Source: Clostridiales bacterium
GTDB lineage: Bacteria; Bacillota; Clostridia; Lachnospirales; Lachnospiraceae
Length of the DNA stretch: 57,908 nt
Direction of reading: 5' to 3'
NCBI GenBank assembly: GCA_022778745.1
Contig: JALFSR010000029.1
Coordinates: 1 to 57,908, forward strand
The position numbers were made by a program, and so were the translations under genes. Every line of letters starts with the position of its first letter. Position 1 is the first letter of the stretch. Positions 8,635-17,401 of the stretch are shown here, one piece after another. Under the pieces are notes generated by a model that was given only the letters and a program-made list of their open reading frames with translations, had not been told where the DNA came from and did not search any database.

Positions 8635-8652
8635 CTTAAGTTGACCGCATTG
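8635..8652 (-). repeat. IS right terminal inverted repeat
   Basis: CTTAAGTTGACCGCATTG, the exact reverse complement of 6961-6978. Confidence 0.9.
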
Positions 8653-8688
8653 TTCTCCTCTATCATTTTTTGTTATATTTCATTATAT

Positions 8689-8716
8689 GATGTTGGGATC
8701 AAAAGATAGTTTGACC
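8689..8716 (-). repeat. Structured repeat family, solo 3' hairpin (copy A)
   Basis: Minus strand GGTCAAACTATC then TTTTGATCCCAACATC, matching the 3' hairpin of the 52.2-kb copy. It begins 14 nt after the phoR stop codon and could contribute to transcript-end formation, although no T run follows. Confidence 0.6.
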
Positions 8717-8730
8717 GTCACTTATTTCTT

Positions 8731-10134
8731 CTATTGACTAGCTTCATTCATAGGAATCCATACTTCAAACACAGTTCCGATTCCCACCTTACTCCTTACT
8801 TCAATCTGTCCGTTATAATATTGTACGATATGCTTTACAATCGACAGACCAAGTCCAGTACCGCCAACTTTTTTGTTTCTTCCTTTATCAACACGATAAA
8901 ATCGTTCAAAAATACGTCCCAAATCTTCCTGTGGAATCCCCACTCCTGTATCAGACACAGAAATATAACAATTGTCTTGCTGCTGCCGCATTTTAATCAT
9001 GACACATCCGCCTGGACGGTTGTATTTAATTGCGTTTCCAATTAAATTATTTAATAATTCCTGCATCTGCTGAAGATTTGCATAAATTGAGATCGGCTGG
9101 CAATCTACCTCAATCGTAATATCCATCTCCTCTGTCATTGTTTCAAATGATGCCAGCACGTCTTGCAGCAACGGATACATACGCACTTCGGCAAAAACTA
9201 CTTCCGCCTCTTTTGTTTCTAGACGTGAGATCATCAAAATATCGTTAATCAAATGTGTCATATTTTTTGTTTCTTTTTTAATTCTTTGAAAAAATTCTTC
9301 TTTTTGTGCCTCATTTGTTACGATGCCACTCTCCATCAGCTCAATATAACCTCGAATAGAAGTCAACGGTGTCTTTAATTCATGCGAAGCATTAGAGAAA
9401 AATTCTTGACGGATTGTTCTTTCTTTTTCTAATTTTTGAATTGCCGACTGTATTTCCTCCGACATCGCTGCCGTCGTCTCTGCAATAATGTTTAGCTCTG
9501 AATACGGATATTGTTTAAAATTAAATTCTGGTGATTTTTCTTGCAGTTTCTGCATCTCTCTTGAAATTTCTTTCAGCGGAAGCGATACTGTCTTTGCAAA
9601 CCGTGCAGCAAGACTAATCGCTACCAACGTAGAGATCAATAAGCTTACTGCAATGGACGGAAACAATAATTTAACATAGACACTGATTCCGATAAATGGC
9701 ACTGCCACACGCAAAACAAGCTGATTTTTCTCTGAATAATATGTCACATAAAGCATCGAAATGCCAAGTGTATCTGACTTACGAACCGATACACCGCCTC
9801 CATTTTTGATTGCTTCCTGTACTTCCGAGCGATCGCTATGATCATACATTTCTGAAATATTTTCTACTTCGCTGTCTGCATACACAGTTCCATCCAGCCC
9901 GATAATTGTAAAACGTGCTTTTTCATTATTAATTGTGTGGGGTAATGCCGCTACCTGTTCTTCTAAATCGCGCTCCATATCCAATGAGGCATCCAAAATA
10001 TTTAATACATACTGCATATGTTCTTCTGTATTATCTAACAAAATTTGACTGATCATAAAACAGGAAATAGCACTGCTTAACAACAGTGCTACAGCTAAAA
10101 CAATCATGCATTTACGAAAGACTGCTTTTTTCAT
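8731..10134 (-). CDS. phoR: Phosphate sensor histidine kinase PhoR
   Basis: Membrane-bound kinase of 467 residues that phosphorylates PhoB/PhoP under phosphate limitation. TM1 lies at about 9-31 and an extracytoplasmic sensor at 32-148. TM2 at about 150-176 is followed by a HAMP-like linker, then HisKA with phospho-acceptor H251 (NASHELKTPL). The HATPase_c domain has an N-box (LLNNLIGNAIKYN), G1 (DTGVGI), F-box (FERFYRVDK) and G2 (GGTGLGLSIVKHI). All catalytic motifs are intact. The start ATG overlaps the phoB stop (ATGA) with TAGGAGGAAAGG upstream, so translation is coupled. It is the last gene of the pst-pho run. Confidence 0.92.
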   Translation of the reverse strand: MKKAVFRKCMIVLAVALLLSSAISCFMISQILLDNTEEHMQYVLNILDASLDMERDLEEQVAALPHTINNEKARFTIIGLDGTVYADSEVENISEMYDHSDRSEVQEAIKNGGGVSVRKSDTLGISMLYVTYYSEKNQLVLRVAVPFIGISVYVKLLFPSIAVSLLISTLVAISLAARFAKTVSLPLKEISREMQKLQEKSPEFNFKQYPYSELNIIAETTAAMSEEIQSAIQKLEKERTIRQEFFSNASHELKTPLTSIRGYIELMESGIVTNEAQKEEFFQRIKKETKNMTHLINDILMISRLETKEAEVVFAEVRMYPLLQDVLASFETMTEEMDITIEVDCQPISIYANLQQMQELLNNLIGNAIKYNRPGGCVMIKMRQQQDNCYISVSDTGVGIPQEDLGRIFERFYRVDKGRNKKVGGTGLGLSIVKHIVQYYNGQIEVRSKVGIGTVFEVWIPMNEASQ

Positions 10135-10823
10135 TCCTTTCCTCCTACAAAACGATATCCAACTCCACGAACTGTTTTAATATATTCTTGACCACTCTCT
10201 CCAAGCTTTTGGCGAAGAGTACGTACATGGATATCTAATGTTCTTGTCTCTCCATCATATTCATATCCCCAGACCGAATCTAACAATTCTTCTCTCGATA
10301 CAACACGATCTTGATTTTTCCAAAGATATTGCAACAATTCATATTCTTTATATGTCAATTCCAATAATTTTTTATCAAACCAAACTTCCCTTGTACGGAA
10401 ATTCCACTCCAATCGTCCAATCGTCACAATATTTTTTTCTTGTTCTTTCTGACCACTCGAACGGCGAAGCAGGGAACGTACTCTTGCAGCCAACTCCAAT
10501 ATTCCAAACGGTTTTGTCATATAGTCATCTGCTCCGCCATCCAAACCAGATACTTTATCAATTTCTTTATCTTTTGCTGTTAAAATCATAATTGGAACTT
10601 GCGGGCAAAGACTACCGCTTCGTATCTTTCGGATTGCAGTGACGCCGTCCATTCCCGGCAACATTCGATCAAATATCATCAAACTTGGCAAATCTTCTTT
10701 CATTGCATCCATCGCATCCTCTGCATTTTCAAATGCGCTTACTTGATAGCCAAATCCCTCCAATGCAATCTTAATCAGTTCTCTAATATTTACCTCATCT
10801 TCAATGACATAAATATTACCCAT
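10131..10823 (-). CDS. phoB: Phosphate response regulator PhoB/PhoP (OmpR family)
   Basis: 230 residues. The receiver domain has its acidic pocket at E8-D9-E10, phospho-acceptor D52 (MIFDRMLPGMDG) and the conserved Lys in DYMTKPF (K104). The C-terminal winged helix (LTYKEYELLQYLW, VSREELLDSVWGY, RTLDIHVRTLRQKLG) binds PHO-box repeats. It starts 35 nt after phoU with an AGAGGG site and overlaps phoR by four bases. With phoR it should control the PHO box upstream of pstS. In Firmicutes the orthologue is often called PhoP; phoB is used here because the gene sits with pst/phoU. Confidence 0.92.
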   Translation of the reverse strand: MGNIYVIEDEVNIRELIKIALEGFGYQVSAFENAEDAMDAMKEDLPSLMIFDRMLPGMDGVTAIRKIRSGSLCPQVPIMILTAKDKEIDKVSGLDGGADDYMTKPFGILELAARVRSLLRRSSGQKEQEKNIVTIGRLEWNFRTREVWFDKKLLELTYKEYELLQYLWKNQDRVVSREELLDSVWGYEYDGETRTLDIHVRTLRQKLGESGQEYIKTVRGVGYRFVGGKE

Positions 10824-10858
10824 ATCGTTCCCTCTTTTCCTGATATATTTTTACAATA

Positions 10859-11518
10859 TTATAACAAGCGTACATGCTTGACGCTTCCAGTCACCTGAAA
10901 TTCTGTCCATTCACAAATATTGACTGCATGATCGCCAATACGTTCTAAGTATTTTACAATCATTAATGTGTCAACCGCAATATCAATGTCATTTCGATCC
11001 TGCTTTGCAGACTCAATCAGATCAATTTTTGCCTTATCAAACAGCCTGTCTACAACATCATCCTGTTTCGTAATCTCTCTTGCACGCTCTACATCTTGCA
11101 AAACAAATGCCTCAATCGCATCTCTTACCATAATCTGTGCTTCTGATGCCATCTGGAACAAATCTTCATTATTTGTCAATTTTTCTATATTGCCAGAACG
11201 CAGTGCAATATCTGCAATATCCGACGCATGATCGCCGATTCGCTCCATATCTGTCACGACTTTAAGTGCCGTAGAAATACTTCTCAAATCGCCTGCTACT
11301 GGCTGCTGCTTTAACATTAACTCAAGGCAATGCGATTCAATTGTACGCTCCATATCATTTAAAGCACGATCTCCACGCACAATACTTTTTGCCAGATCAG
11401 GGTTTTTATTTTTTAAAGCGCGGATCACTTTTTCAATTGCTTCCTCTGCCATACTTCCCATCTCGGCAAGTTCATGCTTTAACTCTCTCATATCGTTCGT
11501 AAAATTTGTACGAGCCAT
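10859..11518 (-). CDS. phoU: Phosphate signalling protein PhoU
   Basis: About 219 residues, all-helical, with two PhoU repeats: LKHELAEMGSMAEEAIEKV...ERIGDHASDIADIA and VDTLMIVKYLERIGDHAVNICEW. The (E)RIGDHA metal-binding motif is present twice. PhoU links Pst transporter activity to PhoR, damping the Pho response when phosphate is plentiful. The frame extends to 11641, overlapping pstB, but ATGGAGGAAACAG precedes the ATG at 11518, which gives the normal length. Confidence 0.93.
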   Translation of the reverse strand: MARTNFTNDMRELKHELAEMGSMAEEAIEKVIRALKNKNPDLAKSIVRGDRALNDMERTIESHCLELMLKQQPVAGDLRSISTALKVVTDMERIGDHASDIADIALRSGNIEKLTNNEDLFQMASEAQIMVRDAIEAFVLQDVERAREITKQDDVVDRLFDKAKIDLIESAKQDRNDIDIAVDTLMIVKYLERIGDHAVNICEWTEFQVTGSVKHVRLL

Positions 11519-11558
11519 TCTGTTTCCTCCATTATTATAAGTTATTTTTCTTTTTGCG

Positions 11559-12320
11559 TCAACCAAATCGTCCTGTAATATAATCTTCTGTCTCTGGTTT
11601 CTTTGGCATTGAGAAGATTTGATTTGTTTCACCAAATTCAATCACTTCTCCATTTAAGAAAAATGCCGTATAATCTGAAATTCTCGCTGCCTGCTGCATA
11701 TTATGTGTTACAATTACTACGGTATATTTTTTCTTTAGTTCTTCCATTAAATCTTCGATTTTTAATGTGGAAATTGGGTCGAGTGCCGATGTCGGTTCAT
11801 CCATTAACAGCACTTCTGGCTCCACCGATAATGCTCTCGCAATACAAAGACGCTGCTGCTGTCCACCAGACATTCCAAGCGCTGGCTTTTTCAGACGATC
11901 TTTCACTTCTTCCCAAAGTGCAGCACCTTTTAAACTGTTTTCTACAATCTCATCAAGACGGTCTTTTGATTTAATTCCATGAATTTTTGGACCATATGTA
12001 ATATTGTCATAAATGCTCATTGGAAATGGATTTGGCTGCTGAAATACCATTCCAACTTTTTTTCTAAGCAATGTCACATCTACCCTTGAATCATAAATAT
12101 TTTCTTCGTTAATCGTCACTTTTCCATCAATTCTCACATTTGGAACAAGATCATTCATTCGATTTAATGTCTTCAAAAAGGTGGATTTTCCACATCCAGA
12201 AGGTCCAATTAATGCTGTAATTGCCTGCTCTTTCATATTCATTGACACATCTTTTAATGCATGATGCTCTCCATAGTACAAATTCAATTTTTCTGATCTT
12301 ATTTTATCTTTTAACATCAT
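11559..12320 (-). CDS. pstB: Phosphate ABC transporter ATP-binding protein PstB
   Basis: 253 residues. Walker [11 protein letters not shown]-loop in [15 protein letters not shown] signature [17 protein letters not shown], Walker [14 protein letters not shown] and switch His in VIVTHNM are all present. QQPNPFPMS is characteristic of PstB. It powers import through PstA/PstC. Two ATGs are adjacent (12320 and 12317); with AGGAGAAA upstream the second gives better spacing. The gene lies between pstA and phoU with short gaps. Confidence 0.96.
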   Translation of the reverse strand: MMLKDKIRSEKLNLYYGEHHALKDVSMNMKEQAITALIGPSGCGKSTFLKTLNRMNDLVPNVRIDGKVTINEENIYDSRVDVTLLRKKVGMVFQQPNPFPMSIYDNITYGPKIHGIKSKDRLDEIVENSLKGAALWEEVKDRLKKPALGMSGGQQQRLCIARALSVEPEVLLMDEPTSALDPISTLKIEDLMEELKKKYTVVIVTHNMQQAARISDYTAFFLNGEVIEFGETNQIFSMPKKPETEDYITGRFG

Positions 12321-12373
12321 TTTCTCCTAACACTATGACTCCATTTGACTGACTAGTAAACCATGCAAAACAG

Positions 12374-13321
12374 TTAATTTGTCTGTAACCGCTTTGCAAT
12401 TATCTTCGTAATATAATTAATTGCAAATACGATAATAAGCAGTATCATTGCAATACCAAATGCCTGATCATATTCTGCATTTGACATAGATAAATATAAC
12501 TGAATCGTCAATGTACCACCTGGCTGACCGATTTTTTGAATCAAACCTTCTCCATATTTTCCAAAGAATGGGAGTGTCTGTGCACTTCCTGCTGTAAATA
12601 ATAATGCAGCGGATTCTCCGACAATTCGTCCAATTGCAAGCACTACTCCTGTTACAATTCCAGGCATCGCAGATGGAAGTAAAATAGTACGAATCAAATA
12701 CCATTTTTCTGCACCCATGCCAAGTGCTCCAATTCGATAAGAGTCTGGAACTGTTTTTAATGCTTCTTGTGTATTTCTTGTAATTAATGGAAGTACCATC
12801 AATGCAAGTGTGATTGCTCCACTAATCAAAGAATATTCAAAAATCGAGCCAAATACAACCATACCAAATAAACCAAATATAATCGATGGAATTCCAGATA
12901 ATGTCTCTGTTGTAAATTCAATGATTCTCACAATCTTGCCTGGTCTTGCATATTCATTTAAGTAAATTGCCGCACCGACACCAATTGGCGTAGCAATTAA
13001 TAACGTAATAACAACTAAATATAATGTATTAACAATATTTCCTGCAATACCAAATGTACCATTCATAATACTTGGTACAGTTGTCAAAAATTCAAGGTTT
13101 ATCATTCCAATTCCATGATAAAATACATACCCTGTAATACCAACGAGAAGTAAGATTGAAAACAATGCACAAGCATTAATTAATACTTGTGCAATTTCAT
13201 CTGTTACCCGCACTTTTTTTTGAAAAATACTCTCACTATCACTTACTGCGGCAGCGATATTGCCTGCACCAATATTGACATCAAGTGTACCTTTATTTTC
13301 TTCAAAAGCCTTACTTTCCAT
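12374..13321 (-). CDS. pstA: Phosphate ABC transporter permease PstA
   Basis: 315 residues with six predicted membrane helices after a cytoplasmic N-terminal extension of about 45 residues (MESKAFEENKGTLDVNIG...). The permease signature is EALKTVPDSYRIGALGMGAEKW, the EAA loop that docks on PstB. GIPSIIFGLFGM is a second Pst-family block. The start at 13321 is preceded by AAAGGAATCTGCT. It is separated from pstC by 106 nt holding a perfect 15-bp palindrome, which is unusual for a pair normally almost touching. Confidence 0.93.
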   Translation of the reverse strand: MESKAFEENKGTLDVNIGAGNIAAAVSDSESIFQKKVRVTDEIAQVLINACALFSILLLVGITGYVFYHGIGMINLEFLTTVPSIMNGTFGIAGNIVNTLYLVVITLLIATPIGVGAAIYLNEYARPGKIVRIIEFTTETLSGIPSIIFGLFGMVVFGSIFEYSLISGAITLALMVLPLITRNTQEALKTVPDSYRIGALGMGAEKWYLIRTILLPSAMPGIVTGVVLAIGRIVGESAALLFTAGSAQTLPFFGKYGEGLIQKIGQPGGTLTIQLYLSMSNAEYDQAFGIAMILLIIVFAINYITKIIAKRLQTN

Positions 13322-13365
13322 AGCAGATTCCTTTCTGTCACTACTCTACCTACTGTTTGCTTTTT

Positions 13366-13400
13366 ATTACATAGGAAATTGCTTAAATTTCCTATGTAAT
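13366..13400. repeat. Perfect 15-bp palindrome between pstC and pstA (copy 2)
   Basis: Arms ATTACATAGGAAATT (13366-13380) and AATTTCCTATGTAAT (13386-13400) with a GCTTA loop. It shares the ATAGGAAATT / AATTTCCTAT core with the palindrome at 4017-4062. The lack of a T run argues against termination inside the pst operon; RNA processing or protection is an alternative. Confidence 0.75.
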
Positions 13401-13427
13401 TTTCTTTTTTCTGTCTGATTCTTCTAT

Positions 13428-14360
13428 TTAAGATTCTTCTGTCCCTTTTTTCAAAATCTTTGTCATAGCCATATTAATAATCATAATAAATAAGAACAGT
13501 ACAAGTCCAATTGTAAATAATACTTTCTTATGCATTCCAGAAGAATATGACATTTCACTTACAATCGCAGTTGTTAAGAAACGAACGGAGTTAAATGGAA
13601 GAGGGAAATTTACTACACTTCCTGATACAAGACTAATTGCCATTGCCTCTCCAATCGCTCTTCCGACTCCTAATACAACTGCCGCAGCGATTCCAGAACG
13701 TGCTGCTGGCAATACTACTTTAAAAATTGTCTGTATTTTTGTTGCACCTAATGCAAGAGAACTGCTTTTTAAATGTGCTGGAACTGCACGAATTGCAGAC
13801 TCACTAATATTAATTACTGTAGGCAAAATCATAATGGCAAGTACAAGTACTGCTGAAATCAGATTTGCTCCACCAGTAAACTCATGAGAAGGATCTCCGC
13901 TATAGAGCAGTAATTCTAATTGATACATCAATGGATTTAAAATCAATAATCCAAGTAATCCATATACAACAGATGGAATACCTGCGAGAAGCTCCACTGC
14001 TGGACGAACAATCGCTGCCAGACGTTTTGGTGCTGTTTCTGCTAAAAATACTGCTGTCAACACACCGATCGGAACTCCAATTAATACTGCGGATGCCGTT
14101 CCTACAATTGATGTCAAAATAACATTTAAAATTCCATACTGCGGATCACTTGAAGTTGGAGCCCAAGTAGTGGAAAACAGAATGTCTTTCAGTCCCACTT
14201 GGAATAACGCTGGTGTACCACTAATAATCATATAAAGAGTAATCGAAGCAACTGCTGCGACTGCTGCAAATGCACAGACAATAAAAACAATTTCTGCAAT
14301 AAACTCAGACAGTTTTTTTCCTGCATTTCCTCTGCTCATTACACTCATACTGTTTGCCAT
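13428..14360 (-). CDS. pstC: Phosphate ABC transporter permease PstC
   Basis: About 310 residues, six predicted membrane helices. GIPSVVYGLLGL and the EAA-type loop ESAIRAVPAHLKSSSLALGATK identify the PstC/PstA permease fold; position next to pstS marks it as PstC. A GTG at 14369 would extend it by three codons, but AGAGGG is better spaced from the ATG at 14360. Only about 15 nt separate it from pstS. Confidence 0.93.
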   Translation of the reverse strand: MANSMSVMSRGNAGKKLSEFIAEIVFIVCAFAAVAAVASITLYMIISGTPALFQVGLKDILFSTTWAPTSSDPQYGILNVILTSIVGTASAVLIGVPIGVLTAVFLAETAPKRLAAIVRPAVELLAGIPSVVYGLLGLLILNPLMYQLELLLYSGDPSHEFTGGANLISAVLVLAIMILPTVINISESAIRAVPAHLKSSSLALGATKIQTIFKVVLPAARSGIAAAVVLGVGRAIGEAMAISLVSGSVVNFPLPFNSVRFLTTAIVSEMSYSSGMHKKVLFTIGLVLFLFIMIINMAMTKILKKGTEES

Positions 14361-14375
14361 TATTTTCACCCTCTC

Positions 14376-15230
14376 TTATTCCACTGTAATTAAGCCAACT
14401 TTTTCAATTACTGCTTTTCCTTCTTCTGACTTTAAAAATTTAAAATAGCTCTGAATAATATCATCTTGTTCACTTATTTCACCTTTTGTTCCCATAACAA
14501 ATGGACGCTGTAAGAAGTATTTTCCTTGCTTAATATTTTCTGCTGTAGCTTCTACTCCATCTAATTTCAGTGCTTTTACAGAATCATCAATAACATCTAA
14601 TGAAACGTATCCAACAGCACCTTTTACTGCACTTACTTTTGCAATAACAGCACCTGTATTATCCAATTCATTACTGTAGCTGCAGTCCTCCAAGTCCAAA
14701 ATTGTCTCAAATGCTTCTCTTGTTCCAGAAGATGCTTCACGTCCAATTACAACGACTGGTTCATTATCTCCCCCAACTTCGCTCCAATTTTTAACTTTTC
14801 CTGTATAAATATCAGCTAATTCTTCTTTGCTCAAATCATCCACTTTATTAGATGGATTTACAATTACACCAATTCCATCAATTGCTACGATATTTTCAAC
14901 AATTCCTTTTTCTTTTTCTTCATCCGTTAAATTTCTTGATACATTTGCCACTTTTGCACTTCCAGATAATACAGACTCAATACCTGCGCCAGAACCGATA
15001 AATTCTGCGGATACATTTGTACCTGGATATGTATTCATGAATACCTCATTGACTGCTCTTGCCATTTTTTCCATTGAAGTAGATCCTGCCATTGTAAAGG
15101 AACCGCTTACTTTTGCATCTGCTGCTGGTGTTCCTTGACTGCCACTGTTTGCATTAGAATTTCCACATCCTGCGATTACTGTTACGATCGCTGCTGCTGT
15201 TGCTGCTAATACTGCATATTTCTTTTTCAT
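14376..15230 (-). CDS. pstS: Phosphate-binding lipoprotein PstS
   Basis: About 284 residues. The signal peptide ends in a lipobox with lipidation Cys C22 (TVIAGCGNSN). The mature protein has the phosphate-binding blocks FTMAGSTSMEKM, FIGSGAGIESV, SRNLTDEEK and GREASSGTREAFE, in which Ser/Thr/Arg hydrogen-bond the anion. The start at 15230 follows AGGAGG with a long AT spacer; the frame reaches 15290, but the extension would spoil the signal peptide. It is the first gene of the regulon, directly behind the PHO box. Confidence 0.95.
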   Translation of the reverse strand: MKKKYAVLAATAAAIVTVIAGCGNSNANSGSQGTPAADAKVSGSFTMAGSTSMEKMARAVNEVFMNTYPGTNVSAEFIGSGAGIESVLSGSAKVANVSRNLTDEEKEKGIVENIVAIDGIGVIVNPSNKVDDLSKEELADIYTGKVKNWSEVGGDNEPVVVIGREASSGTREAFETILDLEDCSYSNELDNTGAVIAKVSAVKGAVGYVSLDVIDDSVKALKLDGVEATAENIKQGKYFLQRPFVMGTKGEISEQDDIIQSYFKFLKSEEGKAVIEKVGLITVE

Positions 15231-15400
15231 AAATAAAAATCCTCCTAATCTCTTTCCTATTAATAAGAACAAAACAGATCTAACATCCATCTTTTTACTT
15301 ATTTATAGTTTTATAACTGCTTTTTGAATTGTTTGCGATTTCATTGTTGATTTCTTATAGATTACATTTCTTAATTTATCAGACTGCCTATTTTAGAGCT

Positions 15401-15438
15401 ATCATAAATTTGTATATATTTTGTAAAGTTCCTGTAAA
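15401..15438 (-). promoter_or_regulatory. PHO box and -10 element upstream of pstS
   Basis: Minus strand: TTTACA (15433-15438), TTTACA (15422-15427) and TATACA (15411-15416), spaced 5 bp apart, an exact 11-bp period. This is the direct-repeat layout of PhoP/PhoB boxes in Firmicutes (TT-A/T-ACA units). A TATGAT at 15401-15406 can serve as -10. No other regulatory element was recognised in the about 170-nt leader to pstS. Confidence 0.8.
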
Positions 15439-15551
15439 TATCTTTCTATTATTGTAGTATTTATTTTCGCGATAGATTGTTCCATTTCTAACAAAAAATA
15501 TCATTTTGCAATTGCACTTATAATTAATAAGTATTATGATATAATTTAGAT

Positions 15552-15653
15552 GATACTAAGGTCAAAACATAAGAAAGTATCTCAATTATGGTGAATTTCG
15601 AATGGTTTTAGGATTGAGAGAGCACACAGTGTGGAACAACCTGTAGATATACG
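15552..15653 (+). repeat. Structured repeat family, copy B
   Basis: Plus-strand copy lacking the first hairpin. GATACTAAGGTCAAAAC..AAGAAAGTA aligns with the 5' end, and GTGAATTTCGAATGG..TAGGATTGAGAGAGCAC with the middle and second hairpin of the 52.2-kb copy. It ends just before the GNAT ribosome site, so it forms that gene's leader. Confidence 0.7.
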
Positions 15654-15674
15654 AATAAGAGAGGGATTTTAATT

Positions 15675-16163
15675 ATGATATTTCAAAAAGTTGAATCAGA
15701 AGAAGAAATTGAACTGCTTGCAGCAACTGCCAATGAAATTTGGCATGAATATTTCCCATGTATTTTAACGAATGATCAAATTGACTATATGGTGGCAAAA
15801 TTTCAGTCGAAACAACCGATGACAGAACAGATCCAAGATGGCTATTTATATTATCTTGTAAAAATGGATGATACGATTATTGGATATATTGGACTGCATC
15901 CAGAAGAAGAAAAGCTATTTTTAAGTAAGCTTTACTTAAAAAAGGAAGCACGCAATCACGGCTATGCAAGTAAAATGCTTGCATTTATTGAACATACTGC
16001 AAAAGAGCTCAGATTAAATGCGATTTATCTGACTGTCAATAAGTACAACGAACATACAATTGCGGTATATAAAAATAAAGGATTTGTGACAATAAAAGAT
16101 CAGGTTGCCGATATTGGAAATGGTTTTGTAATGGATGACTATGTAATGGAAAAGGCATTATAA
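15675..16163 (+). CDS. GNAT-family N-acetyltransferase
   Basis: 162 residues; acetyl-CoA-dependent transfer to an unknown amine. Motif A is visible as LYLKKEARNHGYASKMLAFIE, with the Arg/His-Gly-x-Ala acetyl-CoA pyrophosphate loop, and motif B as IYLTVNKYNEHTIAVYKNKGF. The N-terminal part (ANEIWHEYFPCILTNDQIDYM) is typical of the small GNATs common in Lachnospiraceae. AGAGAGGG precedes the ATG. It stands alone, with a copy of the dispersed repeat in its leader. The substrate cannot be inferred. Confidence 0.85.
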   Translation: MIFQKVESEEEIELLAATANEIWHEYFPCILTNDQIDYMVAKFQSKQPMTEQIQDGYLYYLVKMDDTIIGYIGLHPEEEKLFLSKLYLKKEARNHGYASKMLAFIEHTAKELRLNAIYLTVNKYNEHTIAVYKNKGFVTIKDQVADIGNGFVMDDYVMEKAL

Positions 16164-16211
16164 ATAAAGCATACATTCAGAATTTATTTCGCTGCATTTT
16201 GATCAATAAGT

Positions 16212-17375
16212 TTAATTTTTAACAGCAAAAAGGAAGCCATCGCTCCCTTGCCAAAAAAGGCTAAGGCGATGACTTCCTTGTTTTAACATCTCTGATACAA
16301 TTATATATACTTGCTGCATATGTTGTCTGACTCTTCCTGGAAAGAGCTGTTCTAATTTTTCAAGATTATCATAAGGCGTATGCATAATTTGTCCGCCGTT
16401 TTGCTGCAATTCTTTCTGATTTGTCTGATAATGACACGTCTGGTTTGTCTCACTATTTCCTCCGCTTCCGTCCGTTTCACACCAACGGTTTGCTTCAATA
16501 TAAATATAAGGAATCTTCCACACAGAATTAAAATAATGATGGTCACTTCCAGTTTCTCTCGCAGGCGAGCGAAATGCTGTAATTGCCTCGCTCGCTGTTG
16601 GATTTTCTACTTGCTCAGGAAGACAATGCAGATCAATTCCATTATACAATGCTGTTCGCCTTGCCCACTGATACGTACTCGTTCTTGTAAGACTTCCATC
16701 TTCCCATGCTCCGCCATAAACAAACAAATAATCCCCTGCCGCAATACTGTCGATATTAATATAACAAACTGCTTGTTTTCTTTCCTCAATATGAGTATGA
16801 CAAAAATTACAGCTTCCTGCATATCCTAATTTTGTCTTGAAGCTTTCTTCTCCATCAAAAAAACAAAATCGGATCGTATATTGTGTTGGCACAGAATAAA
16901 ATCGCTTTGCCAATTCGAGTACAACTGAAAGACCGCTGCCATTATCATCAATACCATTTGTATTTACGCTGTCATAATGCGCCCCAACATAAATAGTCTT
17001 CTTTGAATCTCCAGGCTTTGTCACAAAATAATTACAAAATGAATATCCGCCTTGTTCAAATGGTTCTGCTTTCACAGTATAACCTGTCTCTTCTAACCCA
17101 CCGACAAGCCATTCTGCCATCTTTGTATTCGCTTCTGTATGCACCTGCCGATCTGGAAACTGCTGCTGAATATAAGCGAGAGTTTCATACATCGCATCTG
17201 CTGATTCTTTCGTTCTGTCATAGATAGAGCAATTTTTATACAACTTTTTTGAATCAATCGTATCATTCTCTATTTGCTTTGCACTTGCAATCATTGAAAT
17301 TTTTCCAATAAACAGAAAAATACTAATCATTCCTACGATTATATATAAATAGTTCCAGTTTCTTCTCCCGCCCAT
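16212..17375 (-). CDS. M28-family zinc aminopeptidase, membrane-anchored
   Basis: 387 residues. A single N-terminal hydrophobic segment (about 10-30) is a signal anchor, so the catalytic domain is outside the membrane. Zinc ligands fit the M28 pattern: H133 in VGAHYDS, D144 in DDNGSG, E176/E177 in DGEES, an Asp in the later block GSDHHYF, and a final His in HTPYDN. AAAGGAGTCGAT precedes the ATG. The last ~20 codons run through an intrinsic-terminator hairpin (16230-16279), giving a tail SLFWQGSDGFLFAVKN that is probably an accidental extension. Neighbours upstream in the same direction are a hydrolase remnant and a PrcB-like lipoprotein. Confidence 0.88.
   Translation of the reverse strand: MGGRRNWNYLYIIVGMISIFLFIGKISMIASAKQIENDTIDSKKLYKNCSIYDRTKESADAMYETLAYIQQQFPDRQVHTEANTKMAEWLVGGLEETGYTVKAEPFEQGGYSFCNYFVTKPGDSKKTIYVGAHYDSVNTNGIDDNGSGLSVVLELAKRFYSVPTQYTIRFCFFDGEESFKTKLGYAGSCNFCHTHIEERKQAVCYINIDSIAAGDYLFVYGGAWEDGSLTRTSTYQWARRTALYNGIDLHCLPEQVENPTASEAITAFRSPARETGSDHHYFNSVWKIPYIYIEANRWCETDGSGGNSETNQTCHYQTNQKELQQNGGQIMHTPYDNLEKLEQLFPGRVRQHMQQVYIIVSEMLKQGSHRLSLFWQGSDGFLFAVKN
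16230..16279. terminator. Bidirectional terminator inside the M28 3' end
   Basis: Long hairpin: AAGGAAGCCATCGC..CTTGCC pairs with GGCTAAGGCGATGACTTCCTT across AAAAAA, with small mismatches. The minus strand is followed by TTTTT, the plus strand by TTGTTTT. It lies between the convergent GNAT and M28 genes but inside the M28 frame. Confidence 0.75.
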
Positions 17376-17401
17376 ATCGACTCCTTTTCTTGCCGCTTAC
17401 T

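Larger units (their letters stand above)
6961..8652 (+). mobile_element. IS4-family insertion sequence, 1692 bp
   Basis: Delimited by perfect 18-bp terminal inverted repeats and carrying one transposase gene (7105-8349). About 285 nt of non-coding sequence separates the transposase stop from the right end, with no second frame. The absence of a target duplication, together with loss of the 5' part of cstA, suggests that the element mediated a deletion or recombination after insertion. Confidence 0.88.

Noticed and set aside
6956..8657. Target-site duplication flanking the IS
   Set aside because: Left flank GATAC and right flank TTCTC, and longer flanks, do not match.
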